Both the position numbers and the translations under genes were made by a program. Of a stretch of DNA of 64,000 nucleotides, positions 9,422 to 18,098 are shown one piece after another. This DNA comes from Thermus albus (GTDB taxonomy: Bacteria; Deinococcota; Deinococci; Deinococcales; Thermaceae). The notes beneath the pieces were generated by a model. It saw only the letters and a list, made by a program, of their open reading frames with translations. It did not search any database and was not told the DNA's origin. The stretch is taken from assembly GCF_022760855.1 (NCBI RefSeq), contig NZ_JAKTNR010000009.1:22824-86823 (forward strand), given 5' to 3'. Position 1 is the first letter of the stretch. Each line of letters starts with the position of its first letter.

Positions 9422-9438
9422 AGTCTACTGCCTATAAT
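9422..9438. promoter_or_regulatory. Divergent -10 boxes for the NIPSNAP-like gene and alaS
   Basis: Minus strand TAGACT (9422-9427) stands 6 nt before the ATG at 9415; plus strand TATAAT (9433-9438) stands 7 nt before the alaS ATG at 9446. Both predict leaderless mRNAs. The two -10 boxes are 5 bp apart, so polymerases at the two promoters should exclude each other. Confidence 0.7.
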
Positions 9439-9445
9439 CAAGGGC

Positions 9446-12094
9446 ATGCGCACGGCGGAGATCCGGGAAAAGTACCTGTCCTTCTTTGAGGGCAAGGGGC
9501 ATTTGCGCCTCCCCTCCTTCAGCCTCATCCCCGAAAACGACCCCTCCTTGCTCTTCACCTCTGCGGGCATGGCCCCCTTAAAGCCCTACTTCCTGGGGGC
9601 CAAGCCCATCTTTGGGGGTAAGGAGTGGCGAAGGATCACCACCTGCCAGAAGTGCCTCCGGGTGGGGGACATAGAGAACGTGGGGAGAACCGCCCGGCAC
9701 AATACCTTCTTTGAGATGCTGGGCAACTTCTCCTTTGGCGATTACTTCAAGAAGGAGGCCATCCTCTGGGCCTGGGAGTTCCTCACCGACCCCAAGTGGC
9801 TGGGCTTGGACCCCGATCGGCTTTGGGTCACGGTCTATGAGGACGACGACGAGGCCTACGCCATCTGGCGGGACCTGGTGGGGGTGCCCGCGGAAAGGAT
9901 TGGCCGTTTTGGCGAGGACGAGAACTACTGGCCGGGTGGGGCCATCACCCACGGTCCCAACGGTCCCAGTGGACCCTGCTCGGAGATCTTCTACGACCGG
10001 GGCCCGGCCTTTGGCACCCCGGACGAGACCGGCCCCAACACGGGGAGCGGGGACCGCTTCGTGGAGATCTGGAACCTGGTCTTCACCCAGTACGACCGCC
10101 AGGGCCCCATCCCAGGCCCCGGCATCTTAAAACCCCTGCCCCAGAAGAACATTGACACGGGGATGGGCCTTTACCGGGTGGCGGCCATCCTCCAGGACGT
10201 GGAGGACTTCTACCGCACGGACACCTTCTATCCCATCATCCAGCGGGTGGCCCTCTGGAGCGGCAGGCCCTACGAGGGAAAGGCCTCCGTGAGCCACCGG
10301 GTGATCGCGGACCACGTCCGGGCGGTGGTGGCGGCCCTTTCCGACGGGGTGACCTTCTCCAACACCGGCCGGGGGTACGTGATCCGCCGCCTGCTCCGCC
10401 GGGCCTTAAGGCACGGCTACCTTTTGGGTTTGCAGGATCCCTTCCTCCACCGCCTGGCCCCGGTGGTGGCCGAGGTCTTGGGGGACTTCTACCCCGAGAT
10501 GCGGGAGAACCTGCCCGCGGTGGAGAAGCAGATCCGCCTCGAGGAGGAGCGCTTCCTGGAAACCCTGGAGGGGGGTCTTAAGCGTTTGGACGCCTTGCTC
10601 TCTGGCCTCAGGCCGGGTGAGGTGGTGCCGGGGGTGGAGGCCTTCCGCCTCTACGATACCTACGGCTTCCCCCTGGACCTCACGGTGGAGATCGCCGCGG
10701 AAAGGGGCTATGGGGTGGACACCGAGGGCTTCAAGAGGGCCATGGAGGAGCAGCAGGAGCGTTCCCGAGCCGCCATGGCCTTTGAGCGGGAGATCTTCAA
10801 GAAGAGCGCCCAGGTGCTGGAGGAGCTTTACGTGGAGAGGGGGGCCACGGAGTTTTTAGGCTACGGCACCCTCGAGGCGGAGGCCACGGTCTTGGCCCTC
10901 TTGGCCGGGGACCAGAGCCTGGAGGAAGCAGGTCCCGGCACCGAGGTCCAGGTGGTCCTGGACAAGACCCCCTTCTATGCGGAAGGGGGTGGGCAGATCG
11001 GGGACTTCGGCCGGTTGGAATGGCCCTCAGGCCGGGCCAGGGTGGAGACCACCCTCAAGACGGAAAGGGGCATCTTCCTGCACCGGGCCAGGGTGGAAGA
11101 GGGGGTGTTGCGGGTGGGGGCGACGGTGCGGGCGGTGGTGGACCCTGCCCGCCGGGACACGGAGCGCCACCACACCGCCACCCACCTCCTCCACGCCGCC
11201 CTTAGGGCGGTCTTGGGCCCCCATGTGCGCCAGGCGGGGAGCCTGGTGGCCCCAGACCGCCTGCGCTTTGACTTCACCCACCCCGAGCCCCTTAGGGAGG
11301 AGGAGCTGGAGCGGATTGAGCTTTTGGTGAACCGCTGGGTCCTGGCGGATTTCCCCGTTACCTGGCGCTACATGCCCCTGGAGGAGGCTAAGCGGGAAGG
11401 GGCCATGGCCCTTTTCGGGGAGAAGTACGGGGAAGTGGTGCGGGTGGTGCGGGTGGAGGGAAGCCCTCTGCCCGGGGTGGAGTCCAAGGAGCTCTGCGGG
11501 GGCACCCACGTGCGGCGCACGGGGGAGATCGGGGCCTTCCTCATCCAGAGGGAAGAGGCGGTTTCCGCCGGGGTGCGGCGCCTGGAGGCGGTGGCCGGGG
11601 AATGGGCGGTGCGCTTGGCCCGGGGGAGTCTAAAGCGGCTTAAGTTCCTTGCCGAAAGGCTTTCCGTGGGGGAGGCCCAGCTGGAAGAGCGCGTGGAAAA
11701 GCTCCTACAGGAACTCAAGGCCAAGGAGAGGGAGGTGGAAAGCCTAAAGGCCCGCCTGGTGCAGGCGGAGCTCGGAAAGGAGTTTTCCCTTTTGGAGAAG
11801 GGGGGCTTGCGCTACGGGGTGCTGGAGATCCCTGCGGTGGACATGGCCGCCTTGCGCCAGGCGGCGGACGACCTGGTGCAGAAGGGGGCCGATGTGGCTT
11901 TGGTCCTGAGCGGGGGACAAGCGGTGCTGAAGCTTTCGCCACGGGCCCAGGAAAGGGGCCTCGAGGCGGGTGCCCTCTTCCACGCCCTCACGGAGCGGGC
12001 GGGTGGCCGGGGGGGCGGGAAGGGGGCCTTGGCCCAAGGGGGTGGGCTATCCCCCGAGAAGGCGCGGGAGGCCCTTCCCAGCCTCTTGCCCTAG
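9446..12094 (+). CDS. alaS: Alanyl-tRNA synthetase
   Basis: Charges tRNA-Ala and edits mischarged Ser/Gly. 882 aa, full length. The class II catalytic domain begins MRTAEIREKYLSFFEGKGH; motif 2/3 regions and the WNLVFTQYDR stretch are visible. The editing domain has the HxxxH zinc motif (HHTATHLLHAALR) and CGGTH, giving all four zinc ligands. A coiled-coil linker (about 700-760) leads to the C-Ala domain, which ends in GGRGGGKGALAQGGG. The start is fixed by TATAAT 7 nt upstream; longer in-frame starts would overlap the divergent gene. First gene of the alaS / membrane protein / ruvX / mltG cluster, which resembles the alaS-ruvX-mltG order of Firmicutes. Confidence 0.98.
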   Translation: MRTAEIREKYLSFFEGKGHLRLPSFSLIPENDPSLLFTSAGMAPLKPYFLGAKPIFGGKEWRRITTCQKCLRVGDIENVGRTARHNTFFEMLGNFSFGDYFKKEAILWAWEFLTDPKWLGLDPDRLWVTVYEDDDEAYAIWRDLVGVPAERIGRFGEDENYWPGGAITHGPNGPSGPCSEIFYDRGPAFGTPDETGPNTGSGDRFVEIWNLVFTQYDRQGPIPGPGILKPLPQKNIDTGMGLYRVAAILQDVEDFYRTDTFYPIIQRVALWSGRPYEGKASVSHRVIADHVRAVVAALSDGVTFSNTGRGYVIRRLLRRALRHGYLLGLQDPFLHRLAPVVAEVLGDFYPEMRENLPAVEKQIRLEEERFLETLEGGLKRLDALLSGLRPGEVVPGVEAFRLYDTYGFPLDLTVEIAAERGYGVDTEGFKRAMEEQQERSRAAMAFEREIFKKSAQVLEELYVERGATEFLGYGTLEAEATVLALLAGDQSLEEAGPGTEVQVVLDKTPFYAEGGGQIGDFGRLEWPSGRARVETTLKTERGIFLHRARVEEGVLRVGATVRAVVDPARRDTERHHTATHLLHAALRAVLGPHVRQAGSLVAPDRLRFDFTHPEPLREEELERIELLVNRWVLADFPVTWRYMPLEEAKREGAMALFGEKYGEVVRVVRVEGSPLPGVESKELCGGTHVRRTGEIGAFLIQREEAVSAGVRRLEAVAGEWAVRLARGSLKRLKFLAERLSVGEAQLEERVEKLLQELKAKEREVESLKARLVQAELGKEFSLLEKGGLRYGVLEIPAVDMAALRQAADDLVQKGADVALVLSGGQAVLKLSPRAQERGLEAGALFHALTERAGGRGGGKGALAQGGGLSPEKAREALPSLLP

Positions 12095-12209
12095 GGCCGA
12101 AATCCTTTCTCGCCCCCTTGGTTTGGGGAAAGGGTGTACCGGAACCCACGGGGCCCTGGGCTAACCGCGGAGGTGGGATAGGGTTAAACCCCTTCCCCGT
12201 ATCCTGGGG

Positions 12210-12215
12210 TAAAAT
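12210..12215 (+). promoter_or_regulatory. -10 box TAAAAT before the membrane protein gene
   Basis: TAAAAT ends 6 nt before the ATG at 12222; a leaderless start for the membrane protein / ruvX / mltG unit is likely. Confidence 0.55.
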
Positions 12216-12221
12216 GGCGCC

Positions 12222-12911
12222 ATGGCACTAGCCCTTAGCCTCCTGGCTGTGGCCCTCTCCTGGGCCCTTTTCGGCCTCACCTTTGGGCGCTACCGCAGGC
12301 GCCCTTCCCTGCATAACGCCCTCTACTCCCTGGGCCTTCTTCTCTTTGCCTTGGCGGTTTCCGCCGAGCTTTTGGCCAAGCTCTTAGGGGCCTGGAACCC
12401 CCTTCTTTACCGGCTTTGGTACCTCACCGGGGCCATGCACGGGGTGACCTTTTTGGGCCTAGGGAGCCTGGCCCTCCTCAACCCCAAGGCGGCCCGGGGC
12501 CTCCTTTGGGGTCTGGCCCCTTTCATCCTCTATGGCCTTTACTTGGTGCTCTCGGCTCCCTTGGACTTCTCCCGGTTGCCTTTTCCCTACGCCCCTTTGG
12601 GTCAGGCCTTCCCCGAGCCCAGCCTTACCTCGCCTAGGCTTTGGACCATCCCTTTTAACCTTTTGGGCACGGTCCTGATGGCAGGGGTGGCCCTTTACAC
12701 CACCCTGTTTTTTTGGCGCAAAAACCCCTTGCGGGCCCAGGGCACGGCCCTCATCTTCCTGGCGGCCTTGGTCTTGGCTTCCACCAGCACCCTAAACCGC
12801 TTTGGGGTGGTGGGCCTCGAGGAGGTGGGTAGGGCCATGGGGATTACCCTTCTCTACCTGGGGGTGGTGCTGGCGGACCGTAGCGTGCCGTATGCGGGTG
12901 GGCGCGCTTGA
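12222..12911 (+). CDS. Seven-helix membrane protein of unknown function
   Basis: 229 aa, almost entirely hydrophobic, with about seven predicted membrane helices (near 2-20, 33-55, 65-87, 92-112, 145-165, 177-195, 200-220) joined by short basic loops such as [10 protein letters not shown] and [10 protein letters not shown] recognise no catalytic or transport motif. The layout resembles 7TM modules of bacterial sensors but no cytoplasmic output domain is present. Its 3' end overlaps ruvX by 20 bp, so it is co-transcribed and probably translationally coupled to ruvX and mltG. A role in envelope sensing or cell-wall synthesis is a guess from context only. Confidence 0.82.
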   Translation: MALALSLLAVALSWALFGLTFGRYRRRPSLHNALYSLGLLLFALAVSAELLAKLLGAWNPLLYRLWYLTGAMHGVTFLGLGSLALLNPKAARGLLWGLAPFILYGLYLVLSAPLDFSRLPFPYAPLGQAFPEPSLTSPRLWTIPFNLLGTVLMAGVALYTTLFFWRKNPLRAQGTALIFLAALVLASTSTLNRFGVVGLEEVGRAMGITLLYLGVVLADRSVPYAGGRA

Positions 12912-13299
12912 TGTGGGAGAGGCCAGGATCGGCCTGGCGGTGGGGGAGGAGGGAAGCCCCTTCGCCTTCGGCCGGGGTTATTTGGTGCGCAAGGGCCTGG
13001 AAGCGGATGTGGCGGCCATCCTGGACTTCGTGCGCCGGGAAGGGCTGGGTAAGCTTCTGGTGGGCCTTCCCCTCCGCACCGACCTCAAGGAAAGCGCCCA
13101 GGCCCAGCGGGTCCTTCCCCTGGTGGAGGCCTTGAGGGCCAAGGGCCTCGAGGTGGAGCTTTTGGACGAGCGCTACACCACCCAGGCGGCAGCCAGGCGC
13201 CTAAAACATGCTCCCAAGCGGGTTCGCCAGGAGAAGGGCCGGCTGGATGAGATGAGTGCGGTGATCCTTTTGGAGGGGTATCTTGCGGGAAGGCTCTAG
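12892..13299 (+). CDS. ruvX: RuvX/YqgF, pre-16S rRNA processing nuclease
   Basis: RNase H-fold protein (135 aa; family usually 130-150). The YqgF family processes the 5' end of 16S rRNA and was earlier proposed as a Holliday-junction resolvase. Motifs: [15 protein letters not shown] (4-18) with the first catalytic Asp, [10 protein letters not shown] in the middle, [11 protein letters not shown] with Asp-Glu near 86, and the C-terminal [13 protein letters not shown] carrying the last catalytic acid. It overlaps both neighbours (20 bp with the membrane protein, 17 bp with mltG). No clear SD stands before the ATG, in line with coupled translation. Confidence 0.93.
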   Translation: MRVGALDVGEARIGLAVGEEGSPFAFGRGYLVRKGLEADVAAILDFVRREGLGKLLVGLPLRTDLKESAQAQRVLPLVEALRAKGLEVELLDERYTTQAAARRLKHAPKRVRQEKGRLDEMSAVILLEGYLAGRL

Positions 13300-14296
13300 G
13301 CGTTGGCTTTGGCGCGGGGTGGTGGCCTTCTTTGTGACCTTTGCCCTCCTCCTCTCCTATGCCCTTTGGCTTCTGGGCCCCACGGGGAAGGAGGCTACCG
13401 TGCGCATTCCCCGAGGGGCCACGGGGCAAGAGGTGGCGAGGATTTTAGAAGAGGCGGGGCTTTTGCGCTCAGGTTACCTTTTTGCCGCCTATCTCCGCTT
13501 CTCCGGCCGGGCCAAGGGACTGGTCCCGGGCGTTTACCGCCTCACGGGGGAGGGGGCCTTCCGCCTGGCCCGGGCCCTCACGGGAGGGGAGAAGCCCCTT
13601 ACGGTGACCCTCACCTTCCCCGAAGGGGAAAGGGCTGTGGACTACGCCAGAAGGCTTTCCCAGGCCGGGCTGGATGGGGAGGGTTTCCTAAGGATCGTCC
13701 AGGAGCCCGGCGCCTTGCGCCCCCCCTACGTGGAGGGCAGGACCCTGGAGGGCTACCTCTTCCCGGCCACCTACACCTTTGACCTGCTCGCCACCCCCGA
13801 GGAGGTGCTCCGGGCCCTCCTGCGCCGCTTTGAGTCCGAGCTTACCCCTCCGGTAAAGCGCCTTTTGCAGGAGAGGGGGCTTTCCGTTCACGCCTGGGTG
13901 ACCTTGGCCTCCATCGTCCAGGCGGAGGCGGGGAGCCTCGAGGAGATGCCCATGATCGCAGGGGTTTTCCTAAACCGGTTGGAACGGGGTATGCCCCTCC
14001 AGGCGGATCCCACGGTGGCCTATGCCCTGGGCAAGCGCCTACCTGAGCTCTCCCGGAAGGCCGGGGATTTCGCCCATGACTCCCCCTACAACACCTACCG
14101 CTATGCCGGGCTTCCCCCGGGGCCCATTGGGAACCCGGGGCGGGCGGCGCTTCTCTCTGTGCTGAACCCGGTGCGCACCGATTCCCAAGGCCGCCCCTAC
14201 CTTTACTTTTTCCACGCCAAGGGCCGGCTTTTTCTCAGCACCAGCTTTGAGGCCCATCAGGAGGCCCTTCGCCAGCACCGCTACTCCTCCCCGTGA
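13283..14296 (+). CDS. mltG: MltG endolytic murein transglycosylase
   Basis: Cuts nascent glycan strands and so sets the ends of peptidoglycan chains at the inner membrane. 337 aa: an N-terminal membrane anchor (about 10-32), a LysM-like region ([21 protein letters not shown], about 42-62), then the YceG catalytic domain with [21 protein letters not shown], in which the Glu of QAE is the likely general acid, and [21 protein letters not shown] chose a TTG start at 13283 because GGAGGGG stands 5-11 nt before it and the reading frame opens directly into the positively charged pre-helix; no ATG is available upstream of the anchor. It overlaps the opposite-strand permease gene by 16 bp at the 3' end. 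Confidence 0.92.
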   Translation: MREGSRRWLWRGVVAFFVTFALLLSYALWLLGPTGKEATVRIPRGATGQEVARILEEAGLLRSGYLFAAYLRFSGRAKGLVPGVYRLTGEGAFRLARALTGGEKPLTVTLTFPEGERAVDYARRLSQAGLDGEGFLRIVQEPGALRPPYVEGRTLEGYLFPATYTFDLLATPEEVLRALLRRFESELTPPVKRLLQERGLSVHAWVTLASIVQAEAGSLEEMPMIAGVFLNRLERGMPLQADPTVAYALGKRLPELSRKAGDFAHDSPYNTYRYAGLPPGPIGNPGRAALLSVLNPVRTDSQGRPYLYFFHAKGRLFLSTSFEAHQEALRQHRYSSP

Positions 14297-15117
14297 CGCA
14301 AAAGCCTAAGCTGGGCATAGGCGAAGAAGAGGGTGAGGAGGAGGATGACCACGGTGACGGCGGCGGCGTAGCCCAACCGGAAGTTTTCAAACCCCGACTC
14401 ATAGAGGTAGTAGCCTAGGACCCGGGTGGCCCCATAGGGCCCGCCCCGGGTGAGGAGGAAGACCGCGGAGTAGGACTGTAAGGAGAGGATGGTGCCCACC
14501 ACCACCAAAAAGGCCACCGCCGGGCGCATGAGGGGGAGGATCACGTGGCGGAAGGCCTCCAAGGGCCCGGCCCCGTCCACATAGGCGGCTTCCAAAAGGG
14601 TTTTGGGAATGGCCTTAAGCCGGGCCGAGGCCACCAGGACCCCATACCCCAGGTGGCGCCAGAGGGTGAAGAGGACCACCATGAAAAGGGCCCAAAATCC
14701 TTCCCGGTCCCAAGGGGGGATGGGGAGGAACTGGGCTAGGGCCCCGTACTCGGGGGTGAAGAGGGTGTACCAGCTTAGGGTGGCCCCGCCCAGGGTGACG
14801 AGGCCCGGGAGGAAGAGGAGGCTTTTGGCCAAGCGTTCGTAAGGTGCCCCCTCCAGGGCCACCGCCAAGGCCAGGGAAAGCCCCACGAAAAGGGGCAGGG
14901 CCAGGAGCATGAACTTTAGGGTCACCCAGAGGCTTCCAAAGAAGGCAGGGTCCCTTAGGAGGTCCTGGTAGTTTTTTAGCCCCACCGGTTTCGGCTCGGA
15001 AAGCCCCGACCACTCCCAGGTGGAAAAGCGAATCACATCCAAAAAGGGATAGAGGACGAAGACCCCCAGGGTGAGAAGGGCCGGCAAGGAAAAGAGCCAA
15101 AGGGGTAGGCGCCGCAC
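14281..15117 (-). CDS. ABC sugar transporter permease, MalF/UgpA type (orphan)
   Basis: 278-aa inner-membrane permease with six helices and the binding-protein-dependent permease EAA loop (EAAYVDGAGPLEAFRHVILPLMRP), where the coupling helix contacts an ATPase. The N-terminus and the VGLKNYQDLLRDPAFF stretch are typical of CUT1 sugar permeases such as MalF, UgpA and LacF. The GTG start follows the TAA of the exported-protein gene by one base, so the two are one operon. The MalG-type partner, binding protein and ATPase that normally accompany such a permease are absent here; the gene ends inside the convergent mltG. Confidence 0.88.
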   Translation of the reverse strand: MRRLPLWLFSLPALLTLGVFVLYPFLDVIRFSTWEWSGLSEPKPVGLKNYQDLLRDPAFFGSLWVTLKFMLLALPLFVGLSLALAVALEGAPYERLAKSLLFLPGLVTLGGATLSWYTLFTPEYGALAQFLPIPPWDREGFWALFMVVLFTLWRHLGYGVLVASARLKAIPKTLLEAAYVDGAGPLEAFRHVILPLMRPAVAFLVVVGTILSLQSYSAVFLLTRGGPYGATRVLGYYLYESGFENFRLGYAAAVTVVILLLTLFFAYAQLRLLRHGEE

Positions 15118-15118
15118 G

Positions 15119-15604
15119 TTACCAGAGGTAGAGGAGGCTTAGGAGGAAGGGATACCGGTCGGAGGCGGAAACCTCCAAGGCCAAGGGCTCCAGGTAGAAC
15201 CTGAAGCCCGCCCCCCAGGCCAGGTGGAAGCCCCCTTGGTAGCCCAGTCCCCCATAGGCGGAAAGGGCTCCTCCGGGCACCTCGAGGCTCACCACCGGCC
15301 CCAGGTGCACGCCAAAGGGGTACCTCAGGTCCAGGCCCACCCCCACCGAGGTGTAGAGATCTGCCAGGACCAGGCCCGGGAAGAGGTTGGCCTTCAAAAG
15401 GGCGAAGACCTCAGGGTTTTGGGCCATGAGGGCCTGCAGGTCAAGCCCCGTGTCAATGCCCAAGGGGCTAAAGGGCAAGAGGGCGCTTCCTTGGAGGTAG
15501 GGGCCCTTGTCCGGGGCATAACCTAGGCCCAGGGTGTTTTCCGGGTAGGCGGGGGCCTGGGCCAGGGCTAGGCTCAGGGTAAGGAGAGCGGCTAAGCGCT
15601 TCAT
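15119..15604 (-). CDS. Exported protein of unknown function, beta-rich
   Basis: 161 aa with a clear signal peptide (MKRLAALLTLSLALAQA, cleavage probably after AQA). The mature part is rich in alternating Gly/Tyr/Phe/Leu stretches (GVGLDLRYPFGVHLG, YGGLGYQGGFHLAWGAGFRFY) that look like outer-membrane or periplasmic beta strands, and it ends in a hydrophobic-aromatic LLYLW, reminiscent of the terminal aromatic of outer-membrane barrels. I do not recognise a family. The start follows TGGGGGTT, with TAAGAT (15615-15620) 10 nt before it as a likely -10. It is directly upstream of the orphan permease and probably co-expressed with it. Confidence 0.75.
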   Translation of the reverse strand: MKRLAALLTLSLALAQAPAYPENTLGLGYAPDKGPYLQGSALLPFSPLGIDTGLDLQALMAQNPEVFALLKANLFPGLVLADLYTSVGVGLDLRYPFGVHLGPVVSLEVPGGALSAYGGLGYQGGFHLAWGAGFRFYLEPLALEVSASDRYPFLLSLLYLW

Positions 15605-15631
15605 ATCAACCCCCATCTTATCAGTCACTTC

Positions 15632-16234
15632 TTAAATTTGGTCCGTCTTTAGTTGGCCACCTGTGTCCTCGGGAATCCCCGTGTCCTCATAGATTTGCCC
15701 CATAGAGATGTGGATCCCCAAGCATGGCACCTCTATGGTTTTCCCCTGGACGCCTTCCCAAAGCGCGTAAACCCATCCCTCGCCCCGCCGAAGGAACCCC
15801 TCTACTTTTCGGGTACGGCTGTCCACCAGGAGGTAGCCCTGGAGGCTCTGAATACCCAGGTAACGGCTTAGCTTCTCCCTACGGTCTATAACCTCGGTGG
15901 CCTGAGAGACTACTTCTATCAACAGGCAGGGTTGGTCTTCGTAGTAGGCGTGGGGGGGATCGCCAGCGCAGACCAGCATGAGGTCCGGGTAGTAAAAGGT
16001 GCTTTCCCCTATCCTGAGCTTTACCGTTTCCGAGTAGAGGCGGCAGCCGCGGGCACGGGCGAGGGGTCTTAGGAGGGCATAGAGGTTTCCCACCAGGAGG
16101 TTGTGCACTCGGCTGGCGCCGGCCATGGCGTGGGGCACGCCTTCCACCAGCTCATGCCGCTCCCTCTGGGTTTCCTCCCAAGCCAGGTATTCCCCTGCAG
16201 AGAGGGTCCTAAGGGCTTTGACGGCATGCCCCAT
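15632..16234 (-). CDS. Uma2 family (DUF820) nuclease-fold protein
   Basis: 200 aa of the Uma2 family, a PD-(D/E)XK restriction-endonuclease-like fold common in cyanobacteria and Deinococcus-Thermus. Visible: the N-terminal SAGEYLAWEE and ERHELVEGVPHAMAGAS stretches, FYYPDLMLVC (catalytic Asp), CLLIEVVSQATEVIDRREKLSRYL (Glu-x-x-x then Arg/Lys), and GYLLVDSRTRKVEGF. Catalytic acids appear intact. Function is unknown; most copies are chromosomal singletons. The start at MGHAVKAL lies 7 nt after TAAAAT (16241-16246); an ATG three codons earlier would overlap that box. Divergent from the P-loop protein gene. Its codon use is slightly more AT-rich at the 3' end than the neighbours. Confidence 0.88.
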   Translation of the reverse strand: MGHAVKALRTLSAGEYLAWEETQRERHELVEGVPHAMAGASRVHNLLVGNLYALLRPLARARGCRLYSETVKLRIGESTFYYPDLMLVCAGDPPHAYYEDQPCLLIEVVSQATEVIDRREKLSRYLGIQSLQGYLLVDSRTRKVEGFLRRGEGWVYALWEGVQGKTIEVPCLGIHISMGQIYEDTGIPEDTGGQLKTDQI

Positions 16235-16240
16235 GGGGAA

Positions 16241-16285
16241 CATTTTATCCAAGTCGGCCCATCTCTTTTGCGATGGTCGTACAAT
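16241..16285. promoter_or_regulatory. Divergent leaderless promoters for the Uma2 and P-loop genes
   Basis: Minus strand TAAAAT (16241-16246) is 7 nt before the Uma2 ATG (16234). Plus strand TACAAT (16280-16285) is 7 nt before the P-loop gene ATG (16293). The two start codons are 58 bp apart. Confidence 0.6.
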
Positions 16286-16292
16286 CCCACCT

Positions 16293-17009
16293 ATGATGTC
16301 GGCCGCCTTCTCCCTCGAGGCCCGCCCGGCCCTCGTTCCCCTAAAGGACCATCCTCTCCTTATCCTGGTGGGCCTAACCGGGGTGGGGAAAAGCACCCTG
16401 GTGGAGGCCCTGGGCTTTCCCCGGCTTCCCGACCGCCGGGAGCTGGTGGACCTTTACGTCCTTCCCCGCTACGGGGTAACCCCGCCCATTCCCCGGGAGG
16501 AGCGCTTCCGCCTGACCCGCCGCTTCCGGGAAGAGTTCCCGGGAGGGGTGGCCGAGGTCCTGGCCCGGGGGTATGGGGAACCCCGCTTTCCCCTTCTCTT
16601 TGACGGGCTTCGGGGGGAGGCGGAGGTGGCCTATGCCCTGGCCCACCTACCCAAGGCCCTTTTCGTGGTCCTCCATGCCCGGGAGGCCACGCGGCTGAAG
16701 CGGCTTCTTTCCCGTGGGGATGCCTTTGACCGGGTGGAGCTTCGCCCGGAGGAGTTGGCGGAGCTAAAGGCCCTGGCAGAAGGGGTGCTGTCCCCGGAAG
16801 AGTTGGAGGAGGCCTTGGCCCTGGCCCCTTGGGAGGAGGTCTTGGCCAAGCTTAAGATCGTGGCCGAGGAGAAGCGGAACTACGATCCCCTGGGCCCCTT
16901 GCGCCTCCTTTCCCACCACCCCCGGGCCCTGGTCTTGGACACGGAGAAGCTTTCCCTAAGGGAGGAGGTGGGGGCGGTGAGGGCTTTTCTGGGCCGGTTT
17001 GGCCTCTAA
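16293..17009 (+). CDS. P-loop NTPase/kinase-like protein, function unknown
   Basis: 238 aa. The P-loop GLTGVGKST (about 29-37) is followed by a small-kinase-like layout: a LPDRRELVDLYVLPRYG segment, a helical lid with many Arg (REERFRLTRRFREEF), LLFDGLRGEAEVAYAL as a possible Walker B, and FVVLHAREATRLKRLLSRGDAFDRV. It resembles nucleotide or sugar kinases but I cannot name a family. TACAAT 7 nt upstream fixes the start at the first of two consecutive ATGs. Its stop codon TAA forms the first half of the -10 box of the next gene, the enolase-superfamily enzyme, which could therefore be expressed separately. Confidence 0.75.
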   Translation: MMSAAFSLEARPALVPLKDHPLLILVGLTGVGKSTLVEALGFPRLPDRRELVDLYVLPRYGVTPPIPREERFRLTRRFREEFPGGVAEVLARGYGEPRFPLLFDGLRGEAEVAYALAHLPKALFVVLHAREATRLKRLLSRGDAFDRVELRPEELAELKALAEGVLSPEELEEALALAPWEEVLAKLKIVAEEKRNYDPLGPLRLLSHHPRALVLDTEKLSLREEVGAVRAFLGRFGL

Positions 17010-17012
17010 AAT
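17007..17012 (+). promoter_or_regulatory. -10 box TAAAAT made from the upstream stop codon
   Basis: TAAAAT starts with the TAA stop of the P-loop gene and ends 6 nt before the ATG at 17019. Confidence 0.55.
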
Positions 17013-17018
17013 GGCCTC

Positions 17019-18098
17019 ATGGCCAGTATCCGCCACCTCGAGCTGATCCCTTTCCGCATCCCCCTAAAGGCGCCCTTGCGCTGGGGCAAGGCCTCGGAGA
17101 TGGAGGCCATTGAGCACGCCCTTCTCTGGGTGGAGCTGAGCGATGGCTCCTTGGGCCGGGCGGAGGTGGCCATCCGCCCCACCATCTACGGGGAGACCTG
17201 GGGAAGCGTCCGGGCAGGCCTTGAGTATCTGAAGCCCAGGCTCCTTGGCCTGGAGGCCGACGACCAGGAGGCCATCCGTAAGGTCCTGGAGGCCTTCCCC
17301 TGCAACCTGGGCCTAAAGGGGGCCTTGGACCTGGCCCTTTGGGAGGCCTGGGCCCGGAGCGAAGGGGAGGAGCTGCACCAGGTTCTGAAGCCCGCTAAGC
17401 ACCGGGTGCGGGTGGCCTACATTCTAGGCATAGCCCAGGAGGAGGAGGTGCTTGCCGATGCCCGCATGGCCTACGAGGCGGGGGTGCGGGTTTTCAAGGT
17501 GAAGGTGGGCCGGAACCTGGAGGAGGATGGCCGGAAGATTGCCCGCCTCAAGGAGGCCTTCCCCGACGTGGATCTCTACGCCGATGCCAACGAAACCCTT
17601 TCCCCCAAAGAAGCCGAAGGCTACCTTCTCGCCTGGAAGGAGATGGGCCTCCTTTACGTGGAGGAGCCCCTGCCCATAGAGGAGGTGGAGGCCCGGAGGA
17701 GACTAAGGGAAAAAGCCATTCTTCCCCTCATCGCCGACGACTCGGCCATGACCCCCAAGGACCTCCGCCGGGAGCTTCTTCTGGACACCTTTGACATCCT
17801 GAACCTGAAGCCGGCCCGCACCGGGGTTACCTGGACCTTAGAGATGCTGGCCTTGGCCCGGGAAAGGGGCAAAAGGGCCATGGTGGGAAGCCAGGCGCAA
17901 AGCGCCTTTGGCGCCTACCAGTCCGCCCTTTTGGCCTTCCAGCAGGGGGTCACCGAGCCCAACGAGCTGGCCTTCCACCTCAAGGCGGAAGGGGGGTTCC
18001 TGAACTTCCCCGCCTTCCGCCAGGGCTGGCTCTACTGGGAGGACCTGGTGGGGGCCTCGTTTGACGAGGAGGCCTTCCGGAGGTATGCCCTAGAGTAA
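17019..18098 (+). CDS. Enolase-superfamily enzyme, muconate-lactonizing subgroup
   Basis: 359 aa. The family abstracts an alpha proton from a carboxylate and uses a Mg-stabilised enolate. Two catalytic Lys appear in FKVKVG (about residues 162-164), Mg ligands in LYADANE (Asp), YVEEPL (Glu) and LIADDS (Asp), and a further Lys in DILNLKPARTG. This set is shared by o-succinylbenzoate synthase (MenC), dipeptide epimerases and N-acylamino acid racemases, which sequence inspection cannot separate. No men genes are nearby, so menaquinone synthesis is only one option. The start follows TAAAAT by 6 nt. The 3' end overlaps the convergent HAD gene by 9 bp. Confidence 0.85.
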   Translation: MASIRHLELIPFRIPLKAPLRWGKASEMEAIEHALLWVELSDGSLGRAEVAIRPTIYGETWGSVRAGLEYLKPRLLGLEADDQEAIRKVLEAFPCNLGLKGALDLALWEAWARSEGEELHQVLKPAKHRVRVAYILGIAQEEEVLADARMAYEAGVRVFKVKVGRNLEEDGRKIARLKEAFPDVDLYADANETLSPKEAEGYLLAWKEMGLLYVEEPLPIEEVEARRRLREKAILPLIADDSAMTPKDLRRELLLDTFDILNLKPARTGVTWTLEMLALARERGKRAMVGSQAQSAFGAYQSALLAFQQGVTEPNELAFHLKAEGGFLNFPAFRQGWLYWEDLVGASFDEEAFRRYALE

